Below the pieces are notes generated by a model, which was not told the origin of the DNA, ran no database searches, and saw only the letters and a program-made list of their open reading frames with translations. Positions 37,015-48,908 of a stretch of DNA of 64,000 nt are shown piece after piece. The stretch lies in assembly GCA_025526995.1 (NCBI GenBank), contig JAHLKG010000036.1, positions 1-64,000 on the forward strand, given 5' to 3'. A program made the position numbers and the translations under genes. Position 1 is the stretch's first letter, and each line of letters starts with the position of its first letter. Source of the stretch: Powellomyces hirtus. Lineage: Eukaryota; Chytridiomycota; Chytridiomycetes; Spizellomycetales; Powellomycetaceae.

Positions 37015-40000
37015 ATGACGAGATGCTTTGACAGTCTTCCGAGGGACGCTGGCCGCGCTTTCTGTTGGAAGCAATCGAGTCATGAGCTAGCAGAGCGGGA
37101 AACCTGTGACAGAACTTTGGACATTTGTCTTACACGCGTCTCTTCTCCGCGAATACTAGAGGACGAGGCCCAACACGACGAGATTCAAAGGCCATTCTTA
37201 TCCAACATTCTCCTTTCATGGATCGACCCGCTCGTCCGACGAGGCTATCAGCATCCGCTCGAAATCACCGACCTCGGCACCTTACCCCGGAAGCAGCAAG
37301 CCGAACACGTCGCGTCCTCCGACGTTGCAGGCTTCTGGGAGCAACACCGTCTATGCGACCTCAACCACGCGAAACCACCCGGACTTGTATCGTGGCTCGT
37401 AAAGCTGCATGCCCGCCGATTGATCCTTGCCGTTCTCCTCCGGGGTGTCGTTCTTGTAACGTCACTTGCGTTGCCGTTCTATTTTGTGCCGCAGGTCCTG
37501 CAATATCTGAATCCGAAAGCAGACGGTCCTACTTTGCTTGTTAACAACGGCCCAGCGATTGCTGCCATTCTTTGCGCTCTGCAGATCATTCAAGCTCTCT
37601 GCTCCAATGCCGCCCAGCTCATCGCCCTCGACTTGCAAGTTAACATCACCGCTTTCCTCTCGACTGCGCTGTACGAGAAAACACTCCGACTCAGTTTGAC
37701 CGCTGCCGCACGCGATTTCCCTCCCGCCCACATCTTAACCATCGTTCATGCTGACGTGCAGAAAGTCGGCATATTTGCCACGTTTATCAACGCCACCTGG
37801 GCCGCGCCGTGTCATATTCTCACTGCTTCCGTCTTGCTGGCCAACCTTCTCGGACGGACCGCTGCGGTCCCCATCACCCTCTTTGTGGCATTCATTGCGA
37901 TTCAGACACCGTTTGGAAAGGCGTTCGGCACCGCTATATGGGAGTACATGGGCGCCATCGACGCGCGAACTAAGATACTTCGCGAGTTCCTATACGGCAT
38001 CAAAGTTGTCAAATACACGGCTTCCGAGCCCTACTTTGCCACCCAAGTCAAAGCGGCTCGCGCCCTGCAAGCAGCTTCAGTGCGCCTCTTCTGTACCGTT
38101 GCGTTTGGGCTGGCCTCGCTCAAACAGTTGCAGGACTTGCTTGTGCCTGTCATCACGTTCATGGTTTTTGCGGCGCGTGCCGGAGCGATGGCTGGCAATG
38201 CGACCCCGTTTGCCACTCTTGGTATCTTTGCATCCCTTGCGACTCCGTTCACGGAGATCACCGATGTGGTCACATACTTTTCGCCTTGCAAGGTCTCGCT
38301 CAGGCGTATTGCTATGTTCTTGCAGGCAAAGGAAGCTGACCCGGCCGATACCCCGAGTCGCCTACCCGTCTCTGCAACAATGCCGCCCATCTCACTCTCC
38401 GCTGCGTCTTTTACCTACGAGGATGCATCGCCCACTACTGCTTCAGCGACCACTGCCGCCATTCCATTTGCCTTATCGGATCTGACATTAGATATTCCGG
38501 CCGGGTCCCTCACTGCCGTGGTTGGGCCTTGCGCCGCTGGCAAGTCCTCCCTCCTAACAGCACTGGCCGGATCTCTTCGCTTGACTAGGGGCAAAGCAAC
38601 TCTGACGGGCTCGATAGCATACTGTCCACAGGAACCGTGGATCGTTACCGGAACATTGAAGGAAAACGTTCTCCTCAACCGCGACGCACAATTACAAGCG
38701 CAGGAAGAAATTCGATTGCGGAACGTCCTGTCGGGATGCCAACTCGAACGGGACTTGACCTTGCTGCCACATGGTGTGGATACGCAAATTGGCGAGAAAG
38801 GAGTCAATCTATCCGGCGGTCAGAAATCCCGCGTTTCACTTGCCCGAGCCGCATACCGTGACGCCGACATTTACCTCCTGGACGACCCGATGGCATCTCT
38901 TGATGCGCATGTGGGGGCTCGCGTTTTTGAAGATGTGGTGTGCCGCCTCTTGCGAGACAAAACCGTTGTGTTTGCGACACATCAGTTGCACTTGTTACCA
39001 CGCGTTGACAATGTCGTTGTAATGGCGGAGGGGAAAATTGTGCAATGTGGGGCGTTCGAGACTTTGATGAGGGAGAAAGACGGGCCTCTTGCTGCGTATA
39101 TGCGCGACTACAAGTTTGATGATGAACCGAGTGGAGAGACTGAGGAAGTGGAACAAGTGTTCGAGACACCGGATGCGACCGTGGAAATGAGTGGCAAGCG
39201 AGCTGAGATGAACAATGAGGCACCAGAGGAGAAAACACCGACACAGCCTTCGGGTCAGATCGCGGCCGAAGAACGTCAGAAGGGCGCGATCACACTCTCA
39301 ACCATCAATTCCTACCTCCACGCCGGCGGCGGCTTGCTCTTCACAATTGCCGTTTTCATATCGTTTTTCTTTGTCGCGGCCTCCAGCACCCTCAGCCTCC
39401 TATTCCTCTCCTGGTGGTCCAGCGATGCATTTGGATGGATGCCGTCACGCTACATTGCTCTTTACGGATCCATTGGCGCCGTATCAGCAACTACGTCCCT
39501 TCTCATCAATAGTGTTATTGCCTACGGAGGATACCGCGCCGGCCTCTCATTCCATGACAATGCGATGATGGGTCTCATGGCTGCTCCGTTGTCGTTCTTC
39601 GAATCTCACCCTGTCGGACGCATCCTCTTGTCACGGACGTCAAGGATATTGACCTCAATTTTCCGTCGACATTCCTCGACCTCTTTGCGTCAGCATCGAC
39701 CCTCTTGGCCTCATTGCTCGTCATAGCGACAGCCAATCCTGCCCTCCTCATACTGTTTGCGATCTTGGCGGGAATCTACGCTGCGCTATTCCGATATTAC
39801 CAGTGCTCATTCCGCGAACTCAAACGTCTCCAATCAATCATGCGATCCCCGCTCGTCGCCCATGTTGCAGAATCCTTGACCGGTCTTCCTACCATCCGCG
39901 CATTTGCAGACCAGCCCCGCCTCCTGCGCGCCCACCAGCAGAACACCGACCTCGCGAATCTCAGCACCTTGCTTTATAATGCTACCCGTCTGTGGTTCCT

Positions 40001-41135
40001 GCTGCGTCTCACCATCTTGTCCACATCGGTCGTCGGGGTCGTTGTCCTGCTGGCTCCGCACGCGTTCGCAGATCCGGCCACCACGGCGGTTGCAGTTACG
40101 GCGGCTATTTCACTCTCCTCCCTCCTCATCAACTTCTTCATCTGTCTCGGCCGCAGCGAAGCCATGTTCAATGCCGTCGAACGACTCAACCACTACGCAA
40201 CAGGTCTACCAGCTGAAGCTGCCCACATCCTTCCAACTGACCCACCCGCAAACACATGGCCCATGCACGGCGCACTGACTTTGGAGAATTTGACAGTAAC
40301 CTACCCGCGGGCTCCACGACCTGCGATCAACAATCTGTCACTTACCATTCGGCCCGGCGAAAAGATCGCGGTCTGCGGTCGGACCGGTGCCGGCAAAACC
40401 ACCCTTCTCGCGGCCCTCGCTCGGCTGCTCGAACCTTCATGCTCATCAGGCACCATTGCGATTGACGGAATGGATATTGACACCCTCGGCTTGCACACAT
40501 TGAGGAATGCCCTCATCATCGTATCCCAGGATCCACCACTGTTTGCGGGAACTGTCCGCTCCAATCTGGTTCTAAAGGGAGCAATTGCTTCGACAATGGG
40601 AACTGAAGTCGATGAGAGCTTGTGGGCTGCACTCGACAAAGTCGGCCTTAGACAGCATGTCTCCGTACAGCCCGGAAAACTCGACGCGGTGGTTCACGAC
40701 GGCGGTTCGAATTGGTCGGCAGGACATCGTCAACTCTTGTGTCTCGCCCGTGCGGTCCTTCTCTCATCCTCGCCCTCATCCTCAACAGCCGCTAACAGAA
40801 TCCTCATTCTCGACGAGGCCAGCTCTGCAGTTGACTCTGAAGCGGACCGCCGAGTCCAGGAGTTTGTCAACAATGCTATACCTACAACGACCGTCATATG
40901 CATCGCCCACAGGTTAACTTCGGTGGCGGCGTTTGACCGGGTACTGGTGATGGATGGTGGTGCCGCGGTGGAGTTTGCAAACCCCTGGGAGCTTCTGAAT
41001 CATAACAACAACGACAATGGATCGACTGGGAATTCGCTTGGTTTCGAGAGCCTTGTGAAAGCTACGGGACCTGCGAACGAGGCTCTGATCAGGAAGTTAG
41101 CCCGGGAAGCTCATTATCAGAAAGCGCAATCATAG
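37015..41135 (+). CDS. ABC transporter, ABCC/MRP subfamily, with a frame break
   Basis: A full-size exporter is encoded by two overlapping frames, 37015-39726 and from about 39640 to 41135, together about 1370 aa. TMD1 begins with the ABCC entry motif PFLSNILLSWIDPLVRRGY. NBD1 has Walker A GPCAAGKSS, Q-loop YCPQEPWI, signature LSGGQ and Walker B YLLDDPMASLD. TMD2 and NBD2 follow (CGRTGAGKTT, SQDPPLFAGT, a degenerate signature WSAGHRQ, LILDEASSAVD, CIAHRLTS). There is no TMD0. The frame changes right after HPVGRILLSR: the expected R-x-x-KD loop is cut, and DVKDIDLNFP resumes in another frame, as if about 10 bases were lost. No plausible intron bridges it, so this is a recent pseudogene or a sequence error. 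MRP proteins export conjugates or peptides. The start Met is uncertain. Confidence 0.85.
39630..39650 (+). other. Frameshift site in the ABC transporter
   Basis: Family members carry HPVGRIL-x-R-x-(S/T)-K-D here. The sequence reads ...LLSR and then continues as DVKDID only after a shift of frame, with two or three loop residues missing. Intact coding sequence on both sides argues for a very recent indel, or a base-calling or assembly fault. Confidence 0.7.
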
Positions 41136-41759
41136 CATAGTTCTCAGTAAGAATATACATGCAGCAGGATCAAGAGGCAACCACAAATTTCAATGGTGTA
41201 TATTCGTGGCTGTAAGTTTACACGAACGCGCTCCTCGCCCCGTCACCATATGCATCAGTTGGAGTGTTCCAGCTCCTCTCCTCGCTTCTCCAGTTCCTCA
41301 TTGCGATGGAATATCATCATTCGCTCAGCCGCGACCTCCTTTCCGTCCCTCCACCTGTCTCTGTTTCATTGGCCGTTCATTCATCCACCCGTCCATCCGG
41401 CGCCGATACCACATCATTCCTGATTTCTGTGCGGAAGCCCGGGGTTGGAAGTGTGGCGCAGTCGCTGCGGATTGACAGCACGCTGGAACGACGCTTTCAA
41501 ACTAGCAAACTGAAAAGTGCTGCACATCCTCCCCGACGAGGATCCAGATCAAATCATTTGCTACCACTCAGCAACAAAATTAACCGGAGTGCACGACATA
41601 AGAATGGATTGCACGAAATGAATTTGGTCAGCTCTCGAGACGCTCCGCACTGACCCTGAAGTGCCGAGGTAATGCACGATTTTAAGGTAGATCACACGAA
41701 TTAATCATGCAGTCTTTAGAGTAGGTAAGCCAGTTTTTATTTCCATCCCCCAAAATTTT
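41136..41759. other. Intergenic region 3' of the ABC transporter
   Basis: The ORF through 41264-41653 is Ser/Pro-rich without domain signal. Nothing else was recognised. The last ~60 bases are AT-rich. Confidence 0.35.
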
Positions 41760-42382
41760 TTACAAGAAAGCAATACGGATTCGAGAATAGTCCAGCAATT
41801 CTTTGCGGGAACAGCGCGCTTGCCACTGTTCTCCATTACAAAACATAACACAATCAGGGAGCACACCCACAAATCGGGTCGACGAGAAAGGTAGATCAGG
41901 GCGGAGTGAGGGGTATATGGGTTCAACGAGGTTTAGGGGCTGTACTGCATCCTCTGGGATGGCGACAACGTTCCGGTTATCAATCATCATCATCAGCGAG
42001 CTGACTCTGGCGGCTCATGCGAGTTCAAGAAGTTGAAGTAGTCTACCGACTGTACAACAGTGTTGGGTGGGAGGAATGGCCACCACAGCGGGGATGGAGG
42101 CGTCGGAGGCAGACCCTGATTTACATCTCCCGGGGCAGGCAGCTCGATGCTTTTGAGTGTTTTAACGGAAGCTCGTCGCATTGGGTTCGCGGATCCTGTT
42201 ACCGCGATGGGACTGGCCAGAGTGCCATATGAGGACGTATTTGAAGCTGCGCTATCGTGCGTGGGCGAATGGTGCTTTGAGGTTACGCATGGGTGGACTT
42301 CGCGAGGAGTAGGCGTTGACATTGTGCGGATGGACTTGTCTGATGTGATGATGTTCATTCGCACGGAAGCGATATAGCACAT
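41760..42382 (-). CDS. Two overlapping hypothetical ORFs (TGATG junction)
   Basis: The first frame (42382-41993, 129 codons) begins with ATG and encodes a Ser/Thr/Pro-rich peptide (MSTPTPREVHPC..., then IELPAPGDVNQG, FNFLNSHEPPES). Its TGA stop overlaps the ATG of a second frame (41993-41760, 77 codons) that encodes a well-balanced peptide (VVAIPEDAVQPLNLVEPIYP). Both look protein-like and no splice pair joins them in phase. A single gene with a frameshift, or one with an undetected intron, seems more likely than two genes. No family was recognised. Confidence 0.3.
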
Positions 42383-42970
42383 GGCGCGACGGGCACGTCC
42401 TTTTAACTAATGGGTGAAGCGAGTCCGGTTGTAAGGAGGGCAAGAAAAAGCGGGTGAAGCGTGGAATCGGGTAAACCCGAGCGGAGCCAAGAGACCCCAA
42501 TCGCTACGAAAAGCTGATGCCAGGAGCGAGAAAAAGAATCGGCGGTGAAAGTTGAGGTTGAAAGGGTGAAAATCGACGGTAGACGGTTGGTGCACGAAAA
42601 GCGGGGGGAGCAGGTCTACCGAATCCAATTATATAACATACGAAGCCCAAATTTCAGACACCATCTTCACCACAAGGTCAAGATGCATGCGCCCATGCAT
42701 TATCCAGAGGAACTTTAACAGCAAATAACTCCATTGCCCTCCGCCAAGAGCTTGTCACCCAGAGCGCGCCCACAACGTCGGTTCTCGGGATTGATCTGCA
42801 GAGGGCCCCATGGCGGACCCATGGGCCTCAAATAAACTACGCGATCTGCACACCGCCGGATCTATCTTCCCGGGCGCTGAAGCTGCAACGAGGCGTCGCC
42901 TGCGGGCGCCGCGGCTACAGGATGGCATGCCCGCCCCCGCGCGCCAGCCACCATTGATAAGCCATACCGC
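42383..42970. other. Intergenic, no gene seen
   Basis: This moderately GC-rich spacer holds only short ORFs. Presumed promoter sequence for the flanking weak ORFs. Nothing specific was found. Confidence 0.3.
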
Positions 42971-43459
42971 ATGACCAGCAGCGCACCTTACCGAACGTCA
43001 TATCCCGGATCGGGCGACTTTATAGGATCGCGATTACCTGGTACAGCTCCGTCTTACTGGTTTGTCACGCTGGCAATCACCTTCACTTTTATGCCAGTTC
43101 TTCTTTCCCTGAAATTCAAGCTGAGTGTGGTTTATAAATTGGTATACAACGTTATCCAGCCTAGAGCTCACAACTTACGCATGTTTAACAATGCGTTCAA
43201 ATTGACCTGGTATTCGAAAAGAACTTCCAAAACCTTATGCGGGAAGCTTTCAGTTGGCAGTCCGCGGACAACTCATGGCGTGCAGATCGGCATTCGAATG
43301 ATAGCGGTTTCTGGCAGAGCGTACGTACTATTTGGCGATCTGGATATCCCAATCACCACGCGTGACAATGCAGAATGTACTGAGTGTTCTAGAGCTACGT
43401 TCTTTATTCGACCGTGCATTGCCGATAAAGTTTTAACTCGACCCACGGGAAGGATATGA
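42971..43459 (+). CDS. Hypothetical ORF with one hydrophobic segment
   Basis: An ATG-initiated 162-codon frame contains one hydrophobic stretch (WFVTLAITFTFMPVLLSLKF, about residues 30-49) followed by a basic, unremarkable region. No family was recognised. A minus-strand frame overlaps its second half and is equally long. It may be non-coding; recorded because it is the longest ATG-started frame in this gap. Confidence 0.2.
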   Translation: MTSSAPYRTSYPGSGDFIGSRLPGTAPSYWFVTLAITFTFMPVLLSLKFKLSVVYKLVYNVIQPRAHNLRMFNNAFKLTWYSKRTSKTLCGKLSVGSPRTTHGVQIGIRMIAVSGRAYVLFGDLDIPITTRDNAECTECSRATFFIRPCIADKVLTRPTGRI

Positions 43460-43932
43460 AGAACTAGCTCAACAGCCTGGCGGGGTCTAGAGCGTATACT
43501 CAGGAGACACACAATGTGCTTCCCCGGCGCAATGAGAGCAGCAAGCGGAGTTGAGTTGCTGGAGCTCAAGACGCCGAGATCCGCTGGGAGCTGGCCCCAA
43601 TTCCAAGGGTTGCTTTCGAACAACATTGAGATAAAAGTAAAGCATACTTGGCCCCTGAACTGAAGGACAATGCAGCACACCATAATTTAAAACGCTTCAC
43701 AGTGCTGCTCATGTGCAGTTTGTTTATCGCCCCCAGTACAAAGGTCTGGAGCATCCCGTTGGCCACCTCCAACAGTGTGTCTTCAATTGCTACCATGAGC
43801 TGCGTAAAACAGTCCGATTAGTGCACAAAATCACTTAAAGACGCGCGCGGGCTCAAACTCCGCCGCGCTGACCAGGCAGGAAAGCCACCCTTGCGTAAGC
43901 ATCAGCACTCAAACTCCGACCAATCCGAGAGA

Positions 43933-44336
43933 TCAACAAAGCGTGCCGGTATCGACGCGGATCAAAAGCATAAAGCAAATGACGACAAACAAAAGAACTC
44001 CCCACAATATGCGTAGGTTGCTTTGAAGCGAATGGCACTGTCATCAGTGACAGAAAATCAGAAGAGTATGGTTATCAGATGTGTGGAGTTCGTCTTGGAA
44101 TGAAACTGTTATTCTCTAGCCGCCGTACTGAGCTGTCATTTCAGAACTTACGTCATATTTCTCCGTGCAAAACCTACCGGTTTTGAGTGTCAAAGGTGTG
44201 GTGGCGGCAGAAACCCACGGCTCCCACACCCGAATGTATGGACCTTTGTAGTGTCCAAAATAGACTCTGCAGACCGTCATGAGCCAGGCAGACACCAGTA
44301 TCCAGTGCACTGGGAAAGGGTGGCCGAGCATGGCGC
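43933..44336 (-). CDS. Possible exons of a membrane protein
   Basis: Two minus-strand segments look like exons. The first, 44336-44152, is preceded by an AG and ends in a perfect GTAAGT donor, and encodes MLGHPFPVHWILVSAWLMTV and a TPLTLKTGRFC stretch. The second, 44037-43933, follows an AG acceptor and encodes a strongly hydrophobic helix (ILWGVLLFVVICFMLLI) before a stop. They join in phase. A first exon could not be linked in frame, and the downstream stretch to about 43700 also has an ORF after an AG (VAIEDTLLEVANGMLQTF). A small or decayed membrane protein is possible; function unknown. Confidence 0.25.
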
Positions 44337-44626
44337 CTGATAGAAATATTCAAAAGAGAGTCAATGCTCGATGAATGCCCCCGGTCTTTTGAAAGGTACC
44401 AAAAGCAATACGAATCCGTACTTGAGCGTGCGGCGGTGCATGTCACCCGCCCCAGAACAATTATTGCGGTCAATATTCCTTGAAAGGATTGTGCGAAAGA
44501 CGAATATAATAATCTTCTTTTTAATCTTGTTTTTCAGTGCACCGCTTCTTTTTTCAGCAAACATTCACTATTGTCGGCTAGTCCATGCGGGACGAAAATT
44601 ATATTTTGAGCAGATAACAGCGCACG

Positions 44627-47600
44627 ATGACCGACCCCGGTGCTACCCAGCTGAACTTGCACGCACCACGCAACGAATTGCGCACCAATGATAGCTTGGA
44701 CGGCGCAGCGATCGAACGACGGCTGGAAGAGGGCGCGATGTTTCGGCACACGTCGCTGAAGAACATCGCACCTGTGCAAGGATACGAGATCGAGCCGGAG
44801 CGACCCCTAACTTTGGGTCTCAGCTTGCCGCTCAAGGTGTGCGGATGGGTCCTCATATTCCTGGCATCGGCACTCATCTCGCACACGGTACGAGTGGGAG
44901 GATTCACGCCGGCGTGGCTTGCAAATGGAACGCTCGCGGTGGCATTGATGAAATTCCCCCGGCCTGCGAGTTATTGGGTGGCAATGCTGCTTCTTATGGT
45001 GTTGATCGGAACTGCAATGCTTGATTTTGAGATCAAAACATCCCTCTTCTCATCAGCAATTAGCTTCGTCAGTAGCATCCTACTGTCAACGGTTGTCAGA
45101 CGCGTCGCTCCCGCATGCGCCTCTGGCTCGGAAACGCTGCGAGAAACTGTCTACTTTCTCCTTGTCGTCATATCCGCCTCGCTCTTGGACGCATGTGTGT
45201 TTGCGCTTCCTCTCCATTCTCTCCCTGCATTGGCCGAAACCTCCTTCGATCACATTGTTCTGCGGTTGTTCGTGGGCAACATGGTGGGCACGTTGATAGT
45301 CATGCCGTTTTTCATGTCCATTACCGAAGAAAAGTTCTTGACGTCGATGCTTTTCTGGAAGACGGGCCACACGCGAGCAGCATTGATGTTCTTGGCTTCG
45401 GTGGCTGCGATGGTAGCATTGCCATTCGCCTTCATCACGGTCCCCGAAGTCCTGTACAGGTCTTCAATGTACTACATGCTGCCGTTGGCGATAGCCTCTG
45501 GATACCTGGCTGGCGTTCCGGGCTTGTGCTTGAATATATGTCTGGGCTTCATATTCACCACGTACGTCAGCACCAAGTACCGGTACCAGACGTCTGCCCA
45601 CAGCGAAGCCCTTGAATTGGGCCCTGAGAGCGTCAATCATCTGCTTCGCCTGCAACTTTGGACGATATCGTTGTTGGGCGGATGTCTTCTCCTGACAGCC
45701 ACAGTAAGTGAACTGCACGTTTGTCAGACTGCGATAGGACAGCTTCACAGGGACATTGAGCGTGGTTCGCGAGACAGCTGGAAACGCGGGAGTGGACCTG
45801 TAACGACCGAATCCAGTCTCATCCTAGCGTTTGTCTGCAATGAGCTCGTAAATCCCATGCGAAAGATCCTTAACCATTGTGACGCATTGATCGACTCGGA
45901 AGCGGGTTCGATTCAGGAAGCATCCGCAATCGCCGCCCGCGAAGTATCGGGGCGATCCATCAAACGCTTGGGAGAACAGATGCTTCCTATCATAGATGAT
46001 GCCACGGAGCTGGCCAGGGTTGCTAATGGAACGGATTCGGCAGACGCAACTTTGGTAGACATCAACACGTTCATGGAAGACCTCGTGATGGAAATCCGAC
46101 AGGATTTGGCCAATGCCCGGATCGAGACACGGTTCAATCTACCCAGGAGGGCGGCGGTAGACTGCGTACGATTGCGACGAATCTTTCGGGCGATGGTGAT
46201 CAATGCATGCAAGGTGAGCAGGGGAACATTTCGGTGGTGACTTGGAGTGTAGTATTGTGATACCTCACTGCTAACATTAGTACCTAATGGCATATTTGCA
46301 CTTTTGTTGTTGCAGCACCGAACCTCACGCAGCAAGATCACCATAGATGCCCTCTCAACAGCCTGCTACGCCCGAATGACCGACAAGAGTGACATGGTCG
46401 ACATCGACATCTCCATCACAGTAACCGACTTTGTCATTGAAAATGCCCAAGTGGATCTCCTCATCCGCCCCTATGCACACCAAAGTGTGCCAGGATCCCG
46501 CGATCTATCGCTGGCAATAGCCACCGTTCTGGCACGGTCGATGGGCGGGCGAATCGTGGTCTACGGACAGACGGGGAGAGGGACAATCTACAACTGCAAG
46601 CTGCCTACAAAAATTGACATGACAGACGGCGACAATTACATGCAGACAGTTCCGTCGTTACCTCGAAGCAAAGCGAAAGACAATATGAAAGCGCCCCATC
46701 CGAAAGCGCCATTGTTGAAACAACTGACAGTTGCTGCGTCAAACGCGGCAGAAATGTCGAAGAGCTTAGGGAAACGCTGGCACAGTGCCAACCTTCGTCG
46801 GCGGTCCAAAGATTCTACGGGCGCTGCTACACCTGCCGGCTCCCGCTCTGCAGCCCACGAGCCAAGTCCGTTGGCTTCATTTGAGCCGTACGACGACGAG
46901 ACATCAAATCCTCAGCATCCTAGCAATCCGCATTCAACCGATAATGCTGAAAGCGAAATCATAGAAAGCAACCATACAGGCAGCGACTTGGTAGAGGGCA
47001 ACCGCTTTGAAGACAACGGCCACGCTGATATATGTGAAATCGTTAAGTCAGACGATTATCCCAATGGGGAGCCTGAAAGAAAGCTTGTCCTTGTGGTAGA
47101 CGACTCGCGCGTCATCCGACTCATCTTGTTGCGGATGCTTGGGGAATACCCCGATCTGGAAGTCCACGAAGCATCGAACGGAGAGGAAGCATTCGCTGCA
47201 TGCATGTGTCATCCGTACTGCTTGATACTCATGGATCTCGTTATGCCTGAGATGGATGGCTTTGTAAGAAACATCTCCAGCGTCTGACTTCCTTCTTATC
47301 AACCCAACCACTCACTCTCGTAACGGCAAACTTTAGGAAGCAGCTCGGCGAATGCGACAAGAAGGTATCACCGCCCCCATTGTTATCACAACCGCATACG
47401 TAGAACAAGCAGGATCATTCCGTCGGTCCGGCATAGACCAACTTATGGCGAAGCCAATCACCAAAGAGAAGATCAGCCGGTTGCTGAACATGCTCGGGAT
47501 CACTCGCGGCCTCTTTGATGAACATCTGTCACCAAGTCTTACGGCAGAGACTGACGGAACACACGTAGCATCACACGAGTCATCACCTCAAATGGGCTAC

Positions 47601-48739
47601 TTTGACGTTAAACAACGAGTCGCGTCCGGCGATAATCTTACGCCCCACAATTCTTCAATCACCTCCAGCAACGCAGTCCTAATGAATCGCTTTGCGCACG
47701 GATCCTTATCAGGAAGCCTGTCCTCGTCTTCATTGAATTCAGGCGGACGCCCCTCTGGATCGAGTTCTCTGCCCCGAGGGCACCAGTTTGCGCGTGACGC
47801 ACCGATACTTATCGTTGATGATAATCCTATCAGCCGCCGCTTGTTGAAGGCTCAGCTGAATAAGCTCGTGCCCGGCCGAGAGATTGTTGAAGGTTCGGAT
47901 GGACGGGACGCGGTTGCCTTGTGCGGTTCCGGCCAGAAGTTTGCGATTATCTATACAGGTATGCATGTGTGTTGTGGTCCGTAACATTGTCAGGCTTTTG
48001 TAGACTCTAACTCTACTGTGCGGTTGCATCTTGCTCAGATTTAACAATGCCTGGGATGGATGGCCATGTAAGTTTCCGGAAACATGCTTGTTTGTATCTT
48101 TCACGAAAACAAAATGCTAAGTGTGATACAATCAATTAGGTTGCAGCTGCACGCATTCGCAGCATGCGAGCCATATCGGGCGGGCCCCCAATCGTTGCCG
48201 TGACTGGACACGTTCTTGACGGCGAGTCGTTCCAGGGCATACGATCCTCCGGAATCAACGACGCGATAACTAAACCAGTATCAAAGGAAGCGTTGATGGG
48301 AACTCTCAGAACGTACGGGATCTTACGGGATTCGCAAGTGGATCCCTCGGACAGCGCAATGGATAGCCCAACTAGAGCGGCCTTTCCATCAGAATTGACA
48401 GCCCCCGGAATGCTCTCTTCTGTAGAGCGGAGGAACAGCAACAGCAGCGATATGGTTGATGGAGCCCGGAGTGTCTACAGGGCACATTTGCAACGCACCC
48501 GAAGTGTGTCACAAAGCGATGCCCCTACGCGGTTATCTCGAGCGTCGCGTCGAAAATCTCGGGAATTTAGTCATTACTCGACACCAGCTGATACTGGAAC
48601 ACCCCTGGAGGGGGACATGTCCCGCCCGCTTCTCCGCTTTGAATTCAAATTAGATGCCAAGAAGTCATCGTCATTACCGCCTTCGCGCTCAGCGTCGCCG
48701 GATATAGGAACGAGTCGGGGCCGTGGACTTCAGCGTTGA
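44627..48739 (+). CDS. Hybrid histidine kinase with MASE1-like sensor; H-box His replaced by Asn
   Basis: Five exons (44627-46213, 46316-47263, 47337-47958, 48039-48067, 48140-48739) give about 1261 aa. The N-terminus is a multi-helix membrane region (~60-355) with the MASE1-type motif TPAWLANGTLAVAL. A short coiled coil and a HisKA-like helix follow: LAFVCNELVNPMRKIL, where the phospho-accepting His of the usual SHE-x-x-xP is Asn405. The ATPase domain is weak: the N-box (VINACK/HRTSRSK) lacks the usual NAxKF, and the G-box region survives as SRDLSLAIATVLARSMGG. Receiver 1 (~785-905) has DD, Asp836 in MDLVMPEMDG, Thr and Lys (AKP). Receiver 2 (~1001-1125) has DD, Asp1053, Thr and Lys (TKP). 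It may be a pseudokinase scaffold or phosphorylated by a partner. The Ser-rich tail is disordered. Confidence 0.9.
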
Positions 48740-48908
48740 GAAAAGGGCAATACTTTTCTTATGATTCATGGGATTTGTAGATTTTTTTTTATTGATAACA
48801 CGGAGAGCCATTGACAATCTTTTTGAAGGCGATAATCATTTGTGCACTGCTCACTACCAAGTGGCAGCAGATCATCAAGGCGAGAGAGCTAGCTCGAGTA
48901 GTCAACAG
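48740..48908. other. Convergent spacer
   Basis: Short AT-rich spacer between the hybrid kinase (+) and the MYCBPAP-like gene (-), with a T9 run near 48782. No gene seen. Confidence 0.35.

Noticed and set aside
37125..38485. Alternative plus-strand frames of 139 and 245 codons inside the ABC transporter
   Set aside because: They overlap the frame carrying clear ABC motifs and are Arg/Ser/Pro-rich shadows.
43273..43683. 136-codon minus-strand ORF
   Set aside because: Overlaps another weak frame, no ATG context, no domain or splice link.
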